Part shown: positions 1 to 8,111 of the stretch, one piece after another | Numbering within the stretch: the stretch's first letter is position 1 | Layout of the letters: every line of letters starts with the position of its first letter | Origin: an uncultured Rhodospirillales bacterium | Lineage (GTDB): Bacteria; Pseudomonadota; Alphaproteobacteria; Acetobacterales; Acetobacteraceae | Reading direction: 5' to 3' | Assembly (NCBI GenBank): GCA_903928045.1 | Contig: CAIYPH010000199.1 | Coordinates: 1 to 9,431 of the forward strand | DNA length: 9,431 bases | The notes under the pieces: generated by a model | The model's input: only the letters and a program-made list of their open reading frames with translations | Databases searched by the model: none | Told to the model about the DNA's origin: nothing | Made by a program: the position numbers and the translations under genes

Positions 1-220
1 ATCCTCGCCGAAGCCGCCCTCTCCTTCCTCGGCATCGGCCCCCCACCCCCCCGCCCCCTCCTGGGGCAACATCCTCGCCGAAGGCCGCGACCAGGCCGTC
101 GATTCCTGGTGGATCATGTTCTTCCCCGGCCTCGCCATCAGCCTCGCCACCCTCGGCATGAACCTCCTCGGCGACGGCCTGCGGGACGTGCTGGATCCGC
201 GCCTGAAGGTCGAGACATGA
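1..220 (+). pseudogene. OppC/DppC-type ABC permease, 3' end, apparent frameshift
   Basis: This is the C-terminal end of an inner-membrane permease of the dipeptide/oligopeptide/nickel ABC importer family. It begins before the window. Frame 1 from base 1 reads [17 protein letters not shown], the conserved family segment after the cytoplasmic EAA loop. From about base 59 the homology continues in frame 2: [12 protein letters not shown], then a hydrophobic last helix ([20 protein letters not shown]), then [15 protein letters not shown] and TGA at 218-220. The two frames join inside C-rich bases 39-57, where there are 6 C, A, 7 C, G, 5 C. Removing one C from the 7-C run gives an uninterrupted [11 protein letters not shown], which is what the family normally has. 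The family assignment is firm. Whether the extra C is a real mutation or a base-calling error cannot be decided here. The two ATPase genes downstream belong to the same transporter type. Confidence 0.78.
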
Positions 221-234
221 TAGACGCGCAGGCG

Positions 235-285
235 AAGGAAGTGCTCCTTTTTTGGAAAAAAAAGAGGAGCAAAAAACTTTTATCC
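235..285 (+). repeat. Palindromic element, copy 1 (forward)
   Basis: This copy lies 15 bp after the permease stop. It reads AAGGAAG (235-241), left arm GCTCC plus six T (243-253), GG, an A run with GA, right arm GGAGC (266-270), then the tail AAAAAACTTTTATCC (271-285). The outer arm is GCTCC/GGAGC, whereas other copies have GCTTC/GAAGC or GTTC/GAAC. Both sides have therefore changed together. The copy pairs with an inverted copy at 338-390. Its role is unknown; an RNA-processing, termination or REP-like function is inferred. Confidence 0.75.
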
Positions 286-337
286 ACTACAGCGCACCGC
301 TCCGGCGATCCCGCATGGGCAAGGCAGCATCGAGCAT

Positions 338-390
338 GGAATAAAAAGTTTTTTTGGTTCTTTTTGTTCACAAAAAGAACACCCTTCCTT
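338..390 (-). repeat. Palindromic element, copy 2 (inverted)
   Basis: On the minus strand this copy reads AAGGAAG (390-384), arm GTTCTTTTTG (380-371), a 4-nt loop (370-367), arm CAAAAAGAAC (366-357), then the tail with AAAAAAACTTTTTATTCC (355-338). The 10-bp stem is perfect. It forms an inverted pair with copy 1, with about 50 bp of unrelated sequence between the tails, so 235-390 resembles a REPIN-like doublet. It ends 17 bp before the ATPase start at 408 and does not follow any minus-strand gene that I can support. Confidence 0.75.
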
Positions 391-407
391 GCCTCCTGGC
401 GACCCGC

Positions 408-1390
<983 letters not shown>

Positions 1391-1394
<4 letters not shown>

Positions 1395-2338
1395 GCCCCC
1401 CCATCGTCATCGCGCGCGACCTGGTGAAGGAATTCCCCACCGGCCCCGACCGCACGCTTCGCGCCGTGAACAATGTCAGCTTCGACATCGCCGCCGGTGA
1501 AACCCTCGGCCTGGTCGGCGAATCCGGCTCCGGCAAATCCACCACCGGCCGCATGCTGATCGGTCTCATCCCCGTCACCTCGGGCGAGGTCACCTTGTTC
1601 GGCGAAACCGTCACCGGCCCCGGCGGCGGCGCCCGCCTCGCCACTGTCCGCCATCGCATGCAGTTCGTCTTCCAGGACCCCAACGGCTCGCTCAACCCGC
1701 GCATGCGCGTCCGCGACGCCATCGCCGAACCGCTCGACATCAAGGGCGGCCTCCCCCGCGCCGAACGCGCCGAACGCGTCGCCGAACTGCTCGACATGGT
1801 CGGCCTCCCCGCCGCCTCCGCCGATCGCTACCCCCACGAATTCTCCGGCGGCCAGCGCCAGCGCATCGGCATCGCCCGCGCCCTCGCACTCCGCCCCGAA
1901 TTCATCGTCTGCGACGAACCCGTCTCCGCGCTCGATGTCTCGATGCAGGCGCAAATCGTCAACCTCCTGCTCGATCTGCAAGAGCGCTTCGGCCTCGGCT
2001 ACCTCTTCATCGCCCATGATCTCGCGGTTGTCCGCAGCATGTCGCGCAATGTCGCCGTCATGTACGCCGGCAGCATCGTCGAAATCGCCTCCCGCGCCGC
2101 CCTCTACGCCGCGCCCCAGCACCCCTACACCCAGGCCCTGCTCGACGTCGTCCCCCGTCCGGACCCCGACCGCGTGCGCAAACCGGCCCTGGCCGGCGAA
2201 GTCCCCTCCATGCTCAACCGCCCCGCCGGCTGCGCCTTCGCCCAGCGCTGCCCCCGCGCCGAAGCCCGCTGCCGCTCCGAGACGCCTGACTTGCGCGATA
2301 TCGCGCCCGGTCATCGGGCGGCCTGCCATATGGTGTGA
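1391..2338 (+). CDS. Peptide/nickel-type ABC transporter ATPase (DppF/OppF-like)
   Basis: Second ATPase of the importer, 315 aa, expected to form the heterodimer that powers the two-permease channel. Motifs are Walker A GESGSGKS (43-50), Q-loop Q95 in FVFQDPNGSLNPR, signature FSGGQ (151-155), Walker B FIVCDE (171-176), D-loop SALD (179-182) and switch His209. The C-terminal domain carries Cys281, 287, 294 and 312, with the same X5-X6-X17 spacing as the partner ATPase. The start ATG overlaps the upstream stop as ATGA (1391-1394), and GGAAG at 1378-1382 is a good ribosome site, so the two ATPases are probably translationally coupled. FSGGQ and PVSALD fit the DppF/OppF side better than DppD. The gene ends directly against palindrome copy 3. 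Confidence 0.93.
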
Positions 2339-2381
2339 AAGCGCTTCTTTTTTGAAAAAAAGAAGCAAAGAACTTCTATCC
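2339..2381 (+). repeat. Palindromic element, copy 3 (forward)
   Basis: The element begins directly after the TGA of the second ATPase. AAGCGCTTC leads into arm GCTTCTTTTTT (2343-2353), a very short loop, and arm AAAAAAGAAGC (2356-2366), followed by the tail AAAGAACTTCTATCC (2367-2381). Realistically this is a 10-bp stem with a 4-nt loop. Further out, GTGTGTACCG then CACCATC (2387-2407) also recur, inverted, at the end of the window. There is no clear U-tract after the stem, so it is not a textbook intrinsic terminator, although its position suggests a 3'-end function. Confidence 0.75.
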
Positions 2382-2475
2382 GTCTGGTGTGTACCGCTCC
2401 CACCATCGCGCCCCCACTCCTTGAGGCCGTCGGAACGCTTTCCCCCCTCGGGTGGGACGACGCAAATTATCCAGA

Positions 2476-2521
2476 AATTTTGAAAATTGTCCTTGACTAA
2501 GATTGTTTATTCATCTAAAGT
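2476..2521 (+). promoter_or_regulatory. Putative sigma-70 promoter with AT-rich upstream palindrome
   Basis: This is the only clearly AT-rich non-coding stretch apart from the palindromes. TTGACT (2493-2498, within CTTGAC, the usual alphaproteobacterial -35 form) is followed after 17 bp by TAAAGT (2516-2521, four of six to the -10 consensus). Directly upstream is the palindrome AATTTTGAAAATT (2476-2488), which could be an UP element or an operator. Transcription would start near 2527-2529, almost at the ATG at 2529, which suggests a leaderless or nearly leaderless mRNA. This is read by eye only. Confidence 0.45.
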
Positions 2522-2528
2522 CGAGGTC

Positions 2529-3044
2529 ATGACCCAGGCGACTTCATCCCCTGAGCTCACCCACGGCGAACCGCATCCCGCGGTCCGTCTGGCTGAGGTC
2601 GTGTGCGGGCTGCTCGCGGCAATCACCGGTACGCTCGGGTTCTGGCGCTTCCTCCCCGGCGGCCGCGCCTTGCGCGCCAGCCTGGAAAAACTCTCCAACG
2701 ATTTCGCCGCCTTCATGCACCGCCTCGCCACCGCGCCGCCGCCAGTCCCCCACATCGCCGTCCCCCACATCGCCGCCCCGGTCACCCCGCGCCGAGCCCG
2801 AGGCAAGCGGGCAGGAGAAATGCGCCCGCATCGCGCCATCGGCGCGCGCCCGGCACGCCGTACCATCGTTGCGCGCCCCGCGCGCGACATCCCTAAACCC
2901 GCACCCCGTCCGCCCGCCGCAAGGCCGCGTGTGGCCGCACGCCCCACAACGTCCCCCACCGGCATCGCCATGCGCGACCGACGAAGTCAAAAACCACATC
3001 CTCGCACGTGGGAGAATCGTGTCCATATCATTTCGATTAGTTAA
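2529..3044 (+). CDS. Unrecognised small protein: one membrane segment, basic Pro/Arg-rich tail
   Basis: I do not recognise this 171-aa product. From ATG 2529 there is a polar N-terminus (1-20), one hydrophobic segment (about 21-42, with VVCGLLAAITGTLGF), a short amphipathic stretch (46-67) and then a long low-complexity tail rich in Pro, Ala and Arg, with VPHIA twice in tandem. The tail is strongly basic and resembles a disordered nucleic-acid- or envelope-polymer-binding region by composition only. A TTG at 2487 would add 14 residues but lies upstream of the putative -35, so ATG 2529 is preferred; GAGG at 2523-2526 is very close to it. Third positions are GC-rich for most of the frame but drop in roughly the last 25 codons, which may be a recent extension of the reading frame. 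The gene lies between inverted palindrome copies 3 and 4, between two convergent transcription units. A long frame alone is weak evidence at this GC content, so the gene could be spurious. Confidence 0.5.
   Translation: MTQATSSPELTHGEPHPAVRLAEVVCGLLAAITGTLGFWRFLPGGRALRASLEKLSNDFAAFMHRLATAPPPVPHIAVPHIAAPVTPRRARGKRAGEMRPHRAIGARPARRTIVARPARDIPKPAPRPPAARPRVAARPTTSPTGIAMRDRRSQKPHPRTWENRVHIISIS
2745..2774 (+). repeat. Tandem 15-bp duplication inside the orphan gene
   Basis: GTCCCCCACATCGCC occurs twice with no gap or mismatch, at 2745-2759 and 2760-2774, encoding VPHIA-VPHIA in frame. It marks the start of the low-complexity tail and looks like a recent slippage duplication. Confidence 0.85.
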
Positions 3045-3074
3045 TTAAATGCGGAATCCCGCCTAAAAAACCCC

Positions 3075-3137
3075 GCCAACGGCAACAAAGTGCCAAAAGT
3101 TTTTTGCTTCTTTTTTCCAAAAAAGAAGCGCTTCCTT
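3075..3137 (-). repeat. Palindromic element, copy 4 (inverted)
   Basis: On the minus strand the element starts inside the TAA of the GH42-like gene (TAAGGAAGCGCTTC). It then forms a perfect 11-bp stem, GCTTCTTTTTT (3129-3119) with AAAAAAGAAGC (3116-3106), around a 2-nt loop GG. The tail AAAAAACTTTTGGC follows, and then ACTTTGTTGCCGTTGGC ending at 3075. That last stretch matches copy 5 at 16 of 17 bases, so the conserved unit extends well beyond the hairpin. Orientation follows the minus-strand operon it terminates or processes. Confidence 0.78.
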
Positions 3138-5523
3138 ACTTCCTTCCCCCCGCGATAACCCGAATCACCGCCCGCGCCGAGCCGCCCCCCAGCACATCGA
3201 GCACCCTGAGCACCCACTCCCCCGCCGCGTCATCAAGGGCGAAGGGAACAGCCCAGGTCACGCGTCCGCCGTCCACACGCGCATTGCCCGAATAGGCCCC
3301 GGCGAGGCGCCCGGATGGATCGCGCAGTTCGACATGCAGCACGCCAGCGCCCGGCAGGCGCAGTTCGGCGGTCACGCGGTCGCCGGCCCGCGCCACGGAG
3401 GGCGCCAAGATGCTGGGTGGCACAGGGGGCGCGGGCAGCAGGGCGAGCAGTGCCGGCCGTTCGGTGCCGGCCTCGAAGGTCAGGCGGTCGGTGCGGGTCC
3501 AGACCGCGGGGTCGCGGGCGAGGTCGCGGACGAAGGCGGGCGCGGCGAGGGTGATGGTGCGCGGGCCGCTGATATCCGGGGGGAATTCGATGCCGGCCAG
3601 GGTGGCGGCGCCGTTGCGGCGCAGCGTGATGCGGGCGGCGTCTTCGGCGGTGATCTCGGGCACGATACCGGCGGTGGCGAGGCTGCGGCGCAAGTTGGCC
3701 GGGTCGAGCGCCGTGGCGAGGCCGGGGCGCAGTGCCGGTCCGGCGCGGCAATTGGCATCGCCGTCGAAGGCGCCGGTTTCGCCTTCGCTGACGACCTGGC
3801 CGCCGCGGCCGGCGAAGGCGGCGATGGCGGTTATCTCGGCGTCCGACAACGCCAGCGCGCCGGGCAGCGCCAGCACGCGGATATCGGCCGGCAGGCCGGC
3901 GGCGAGTTGCTCGGGGGTGATCCAGCGCGGCGCGAGACCGAGCGCGCCGAAGGCGGCGGCGACGGAGCGCATCGCCGCGCGGATAGCGTTGTCCTCGCCT
4001 TCCAGCTCGGAGGACCGCCGCGTCCAGGCGTCCCCGGCGGCGCGGTGGTCGAGCAGCCAGCGCAGGCGGAAGCTCGCGGGCGAGTACAGCGCCGCGACCG
4101 GGGAGGGGGGAGGGGGCGAGGCGATCAGCAGGGCGCCAAGCCCGCCGCGCAACGCGCCCAGCGCCGGCGCCAGTGCGGCGCCGGCGGGGCCGGGTGTGCC
4201 GTCGTCGCGGAGCATGCTGTCGTCGTCGTCCCACAGGATCAGCCCGCGGCTGCCGCCCAGCGCCGCGTGCCAGATCTGCCGCCGTGCCGCCTCGTCATGG
4301 CCGAACACGGTGCCGATCGGGATCAGGCCGGGGTTCTGCGACCGGGCGATCTCGACGTTCTGCCCGACGTCGTAGATCTCCATCAGATCGACCGCGCCGG
4401 CCAGCTCCGCGTAGTTCCACCCGCCCCAGCCGGGGATCTGTCCACCCTCGATCGCCGCCAGCGCGGCCGGATCGGCGGCATGCAGCGCCTCGGTGCCGGC
4501 GCGGATGGCGGCGGCGAAGCTGGCGTCCATGAAGGCCTTGTGGTCGTTCCAGGCGGCATAGCGCCCGTCGGTCCGCCCCATCGCCGCCGTCGTGGTCTCC
4601 GGCATTACGCTGTCCCAGCTGGGGAACGCGGTGCCCCAGGCGGCATTCACCGCGGCCAGACTGCCCCGCCGCCGGCGCAGCCAGTCTCGGAAATCCGCCA
4701 AAACGAGCGGCGAGCGGTCGAAGTCCCAGGCGGCGGCGAGGTCGGCGATGCCGGGCTCGTCGCCGAGCGAGTAGTAGAGCGGCCGGTAGTCGCCATGGGC
4801 CCGCACATGCGCGGCCAGGCGGCTGCCGATGCGGGCGATCCAGGCGGGGTCCGACAGGCTCGGCCGCCGCTCGAACACGCTGAGATCGCGCGGATCCGCC
4901 TGGTGGCGGGCCTGGGCCTGGGTGAACTGCCAGGTCACGTCGTTGCCGTGCTCCGGGGTCCACATATGGTAGGGGGAGTAGAAATCGGTGGCGATGTTCT
5001 CGACATACCAGCGGAAATCCCCCGCCAGCGGGGCGGCGATCCGCGGCGCGACGTCGGCGCCGGAGAAGGGCACCCGGTGGCCGAACACCTTCACCCCCGT
5101 AATGCCGAGGGCGCGCATGGCGGTGTGGCGGGCGGGGGATTGCTCGGCGTAGCTGATGAGCTGGAAATCATCCCACACGCCCGGCGCCGGGCGGGCGATG
5201 AACCCGGCCGCCGCCTCATGGCGGGTGCCGTCGCGGATGCTGACGCTGCGCAGCGTATTGCCCATCGCCACCGCATGGCGGAGGTCGAGCCTGACCGAGG
5301 CGGGCGCGTCCGGATTGGCGATCAGGGTAAAATGGGCGACGTGCCGCCCGAGCGCGTCCGTCCAGTCCACCGCGACCTCGGCGGGCGCGCTCAACGGCGG
5401 GTCGGCGATGAACTGCGCCTCGATGCTGCCCGTCCGCTCCACCGCCGCCGGAAGCACCAGCCGATCCGCCCAGGCCGGCGCGGCGGCGAGCAGGAGGGGC
5501 AGAAGGGCGGCGGCAGGTCTCAT
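3136..5523 (-). CDS. Secreted GH42-like (beta-galactosidase-fold) protein
   Basis: A 795-aa exported protein related to family 42 glycoside hydrolases. A Sec signal peptide is clear: MRP, a Leu/Ala core (4-15), and AWA-D cleavage after residue 19. A beta-rich N-terminal region (about 20-115) precedes a TIM-barrel region (about 118-440). YYSLGDEPG (250-258) places Glu256 at the expected strand-4 acid/base site. FRDWLRRRRGSLAAVNAAWGT (278-298) is a GH42 hallmark, and GLILWDDDDS (427-436) fits the last strand. A GH42-type nucleophile is not obvious: strand 7 seems to be IPIGTVFG (401-408), and Glu382 in MEIYD is only a candidate. Residues about 545-590 resemble the glutamine-amidotransferase-like trimerisation domain without a nucleophilic Cys, and about 705-790 resembles a beta-sandwich. 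The ATG overlaps the stop of hpnN (ATGA, 5523-5520), with GAGG at 5531-5528, so the two are probably translationally coupled. Substrate is unknown; a role in periplasmic sugar or lipid-glycan processing is inference. Confidence 0.8.
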   Translation of the reverse strand: MRPAAALLPLLLAAAPAWADRLVLPAAVERTGSIEAQFIADPPLSAPAEVAVDWTDALGRHVAHFTLIANPDAPASVRLDLRHAVAMGNTLRSVSIRDGTRHEAAAGFIARPAPGVWDDFQLISYAEQSPARHTAMRALGITGVKVFGHRVPFSGADVAPRIAAPLAGDFRWYVENIATDFYSPYHMWTPEHGNDVTWQFTQAQARHQADPRDLSVFERRPSLSDPAWIARIGSRLAAHVRAHGDYRPLYYSLGDEPGIADLAAAWDFDRSPLVLADFRDWLRRRRGSLAAVNAAWGTAFPSWDSVMPETTTAAMGRTDGRYAAWNDHKAFMDASFAAAIRAGTEALHAADPAALAAIEGGQIPGWGGWNYAELAGAVDLMEIYDVGQNVEIARSQNPGLIPIGTVFGHDEAARRQIWHAALGGSRGLILWDDDDSMLRDDGTPGPAGAALAPALGALRGGLGALLIASPPPPSPVAALYSPASFRLRWLLDHRAAGDAWTRRSSELEGEDNAIRAAMRSVAAAFGALGLAPRWITPEQLAAGLPADIRVLALPGALALSDAEITAIAAFAGRGGQVVSEGETGAFDGDANCRAGPALRPGLATALDPANLRRSLATAGIVPEITAEDAARITLRRNGAATLAGIEFPPDISGPRTITLAAPAFVRDLARDPAVWTRTDRLTFEAGTERPALLALLPAPPVPPSILAPSVARAGDRVTAELRLPGAGVLHVELRDPSGRLAGAYSGNARVDGGRVTWAVPFALDDAAGEWVLRVLDVLGGGSARAVIRVIAGGRK

Positions 5524-8111
5524 CGCGCCTCGCGCATCAAGGCCCGCAGCAGAACGGGCAGGAAAACCAGCGTCACCAGCAGGGTCGCGGCGAGGCTGAG
5601 CAACAGCAGCGCCCCCATGCTGGCGGTTCCGGGGTGCCGGCTCAAGGCCAGCGAGCCGAAGGCGGTCGCGGTGGTCAGCGCCGAGAACAGGATCCCCCGC
5701 GCGGTCGCGGTGCCGAGAAAGCGGGACTGCCCGGCCCGCCAGTTCATCACGAAGTAGATGTTGAACGACACGCCGACGCCTTGCAGCAGCGGGAGGGCGA
5801 TGATGTTGGCGAAGTTGAGCGACAGGCCCAGCACGGCGGCGCCCAGCACCGTCAGCAGCGCCGAGAGGGCAAGGGACAGCAGCACCAGCCCGACATCGAG
5901 CGGCCGGCGCAGCACGGCGGCGAGCAGCACGGCGATGGCGCCGAGCGCCAGCAACGCCGCGGTGCGGAAGGCGCCGGTGATGGTCTCGGCGGTCTCGACG
6001 ATCTGCACCGCCGAGCCGCCCGCCTCCGGCGCCACCGCCCGCACCTCGGCGACGAAGCGGGCGAGCGCCTCGGCGCCCTTCACCTCAACCGCCGGGGTCA
6101 CCTGGATGCGCACCCGTCCGTCGGGCAGCCGCCAGTCCCGCGCGAGATCCGGCGGGATGCTCTCGGCGGTGACCGGCGCGGCGGCGAGCGAGGTGCGCAA
6201 ATGGCCGAGCTGCTGCGGCAGAAAGCGCACCAGCGCCGCATCGGCGGCCAGCAGCACCTGATCGGGCGCCGCGGCCAGCGCGGCGAGGTCGGCGGCGATG
6301 GCGAGCAACGGGCTGTCGGGTTTGAGCCGGGCCTTTGCGGCATTGATCTGCTTGAGCGTCGCGGTGGCGCCCAGCCGCAGATCGGCCGCCGTCACCGGCG
6401 CGGCCGGGGTGCGCGGGGCGAGCGTGGCGCGCAGCAGCCCGGCGGCATCGGCGATGGCGGCGAGTTTGGCGGGCTGGTCGGCCGGCACGAAGCTCGCCAG
6501 GCTCAGCACGTCGCCGGCGGTCTTCAAGGCGGCCAGACGGGGCATCAGCGCCTCCGCCTCGGCGCGGCCGGGCACGATGATGTCGGCGGTATAGGGGTTG
6601 GTGAGCGGGGAGGCGGCAAGGTCGGCCAGCGTGCGCATCGCCTCGGTCGTCGGGTCTTTCGTATGCAGGGGGTCGGAGTCAAACGTGAGCCGGGGCAGCA
6701 GGAGGGCGCCGAGCAACCCGGCGAGCGCGAAGCCGCCAAGCACGATCCGCCGGCGCGGTTGCAAGAAGGCTTCGAGCCGGTCGCCAATGGCAAGACCGAC
6801 CTCGGCGCCTTCCGCGCGGGTCCGGCACAGCGTCAGCATCGCCGGCAGGAAGGTCAGCGTGGCGGCAAGGGCCACCAGCATGCCGAAGCCGGCGATGATC
6901 CCGAGTTCGGCGACGCCGCGGAAGGAGGTTGGCGCGAAGGCGAGGAAGCCGGCCGCCGCCGCGACGGCCGACACCAGGATCGCCGGCCCGGCGACCGCGC
7001 CCGCCGCCTGCATCACCTGCGCCGCGGTGCCGTCGGGGTAGGCGTGGCGCATTTCGCGCAGGCGGACGCAGAACTGGATGGCGAAATCGACGGCGATGCC
7101 GACGAACAGCACCGCGAAGGCCACCGAGATCAGGTTCAGCGTGCCGATCGCCAGTGCCGCGAAGCCGGTGGTCACCACCAGCCCCAGCGTCAGCGTGGCG
7201 ACGATCGGCACGATCAGCCGCCAGCTGCGCACCGCGAGGATCAGCCACAGCAGCACCAGGGCCGCACTGACGAGGGTGCCGGTGAGCGCGCCCTGCGCGA
7301 CCGTGGCGAATTCCTCGTCGGCGAGCGGAACCGCCCCGGTGACGCGCAGCCGGGCGGAGCCGTTGGCGATGAATTCCAGCTTGCGTGCGGCGGCTCGGAG
7401 CGCGTCCACCGCCGCCGCGCCGGGTTCCAGGGCGGTGAGGTCGAGCTTCGCCTGTGCCAGCACGAAGCGGAACTTCCCGGCCTTCTCGGCCAGCCCGCCC
7501 CCCAGCAGCGCCTGCCAGGAGAGGGGACGCGCTCGCTCGGCGGCGGCGTCGGCGAGGGCGGTGTGGAAGGCGCCGAGCGGGCCGGCGAAGGCGGTGAGGT
7601 CGGCGCCCTGGCCGGCGCCCATCGCCAGCAGGGACAGGGCGGCGAACAGGCCGCGCGCCGAGGGGTCCGCGACGAGCTGGCCGAGGAAGGGCTGGGCGTC
7701 GATGGTGCGGTCCAGCAGGTCCTGCAATTCGGCCTGGGAGAGGAACAGCAGTCCGTTGGTGTCGAAGTAGGGCGACGAATCCGGCCTACGGGCGGATTTG
7801 AAATGGGTGGTGTCGGCGGACAGCGCGGCGGTGAGCCCGGCCGCGGTCTCGTCGGCGGCTTCGGGGCTGTCGGCCTCGATCACCGCCACCACGAGGTCAT
7901 GGAATTGCGGGAAGTCGCGGTCGAACGCCATGGCGCGCTGGCGCCAGGGCAGGCTCGGGGAGAACAGCGCGTCGGTGTCGGTCGACATGTCGAGCCGCCA
8001 GGCGGCGAGGCCGGCACATAGCAGCCCGAGGGCGAGCCCGGCCAGGATCACCCGGCCCGCCCGCTGGCGGCAGGCCTCGACGAGGAAGGCCATCGCTTGG
8101 GAGAGAGTCAT
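5520..8111 (-). CDS. hpnN: Hopanoid-associated RND/MMPL transporter HpnN
   Basis: An 863-aa inner-membrane RND-superfamily protein of the HpnN type, which in other alphaproteobacteria moves hopanoids toward the outer membrane. TM1 (about 19-38) is followed by DMSTDTDALFSPSLPWRQR (41-59) and a long periplasmic domain (about 40-270), both HpnN-like. A five-helix block (about 275-428) contains GIAVDFAIQF (338-347) with Asp342. The second half repeats this: TM at about 455-473, periplasmic domain to about 712, then helices to 858 with LLQGVGVSFNIYFVMNW (775-791), where Asn784 lies in place of the acidic residue of the first half. Length is normal for the family. The ATG at 8111 has only a weak purine run (AGGGG, about 13 nt upstream). 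It is the first gene of a minus-strand pair with the GH42-like gene. No other hpn or shc gene is in the window, so the family call rests on the protein alone. Confidence 0.88.
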   Translation of the reverse strand: MTLSQAMAFLVEACRQRAGRVILAGLALGLLCAGLAAWRLDMSTDTDALFSPSLPWRQRAMAFDRDFPQFHDLVVAVIEADSPEAADETAAGLTAALSADTTHFKSARRPDSSPYFDTNGLLFLSQAELQDLLDRTIDAQPFLGQLVADPSARGLFAALSLLAMGAGQGADLTAFAGPLGAFHTALADAAAERARPLSWQALLGGGLAEKAGKFRFVLAQAKLDLTALEPGAAAVDALRAAARKLEFIANGSARLRVTGAVPLADEEFATVAQGALTGTLVSAALVLLWLILAVRSWRLIVPIVATLTLGLVVTTGFAALAIGTLNLISVAFAVLFVGIAVDFAIQFCVRLREMRHAYPDGTAAQVMQAAGAVAGPAILVSAVAAAAGFLAFAPTSFRGVAELGIIAGFGMLVALAATLTFLPAMLTLCRTRAEGAEVGLAIGDRLEAFLQPRRRIVLGGFALAGLLGALLLPRLTFDSDPLHTKDPTTEAMRTLADLAASPLTNPYTADIIVPGRAEAEALMPRLAALKTAGDVLSLASFVPADQPAKLAAIADAAGLLRATLAPRTPAAPVTAADLRLGATATLKQINAAKARLKPDSPLLAIAADLAALAAAPDQVLLAADAALVRFLPQQLGHLRTSLAAAPVTAESIPPDLARDWRLPDGRVRIQVTPAVEVKGAEALARFVAEVRAVAPEAGGSAVQIVETAETITGAFRTAALLALGAIAVLLAAVLRRPLDVGLVLLSLALSALLTVLGAAVLGLSLNFANIIALPLLQGVGVSFNIYFVMNWRAGQSRFLGTATARGILFSALTTATAFGSLALSRHPGTASMGALLLLSLAATLLVTLVFLPVLLRALMREAR

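Noticed and set aside
1..83. 13-bp direct repeat ATCCTCGCCGAAG at 1 and 71
   Set aside because: Both encode ILAE in the permease with the same preferred codons; coincidence from codon bias is enough.
354..407. Upstream TTG start adding 18 residues to the first ATPase
   Set aside because: The added residues are encoded by palindrome copy 2 and do not match the family N-terminus.
2398..2457. TCCCACC / GGTGGGA inverted repeat as a large hairpin
   Set aside because: Seven bp across a 46-bp spacer is expected by chance in such DNA and no pairing continues inside it.
2507..3026. Minus-strand frames opposite the orphan gene
   Set aside because: No promoter, ribosome site or domain on that strand. 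The plus frame has a hydrophobic helix, a promoter-like sequence and GC-rich third positions, though certainty is limited.
3051..3070. Small hairpin GCGG/CCGC followed by six A, read as a terminator
   Set aside because: The stem is only 4 bp and the tract after it is A rather than T on the plus strand; on the minus strand the T run precedes the stem.
3334..5757. 807-codon open frame on the plus strand opposite the GH42-like gene
   Set aside because: Low-complexity Gly/Ala/Arg translation; the opposite strand has a signal peptide and recognisable GH42 motifs.
5634..8021. 795-codon open frame on the plus strand opposite hpnN
   Set aside because: Its translation is Gly/Arg/Gln/His-rich low complexity with no domain, while the minus strand gives a full-length HpnN. 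It is a GC-bias shadow.
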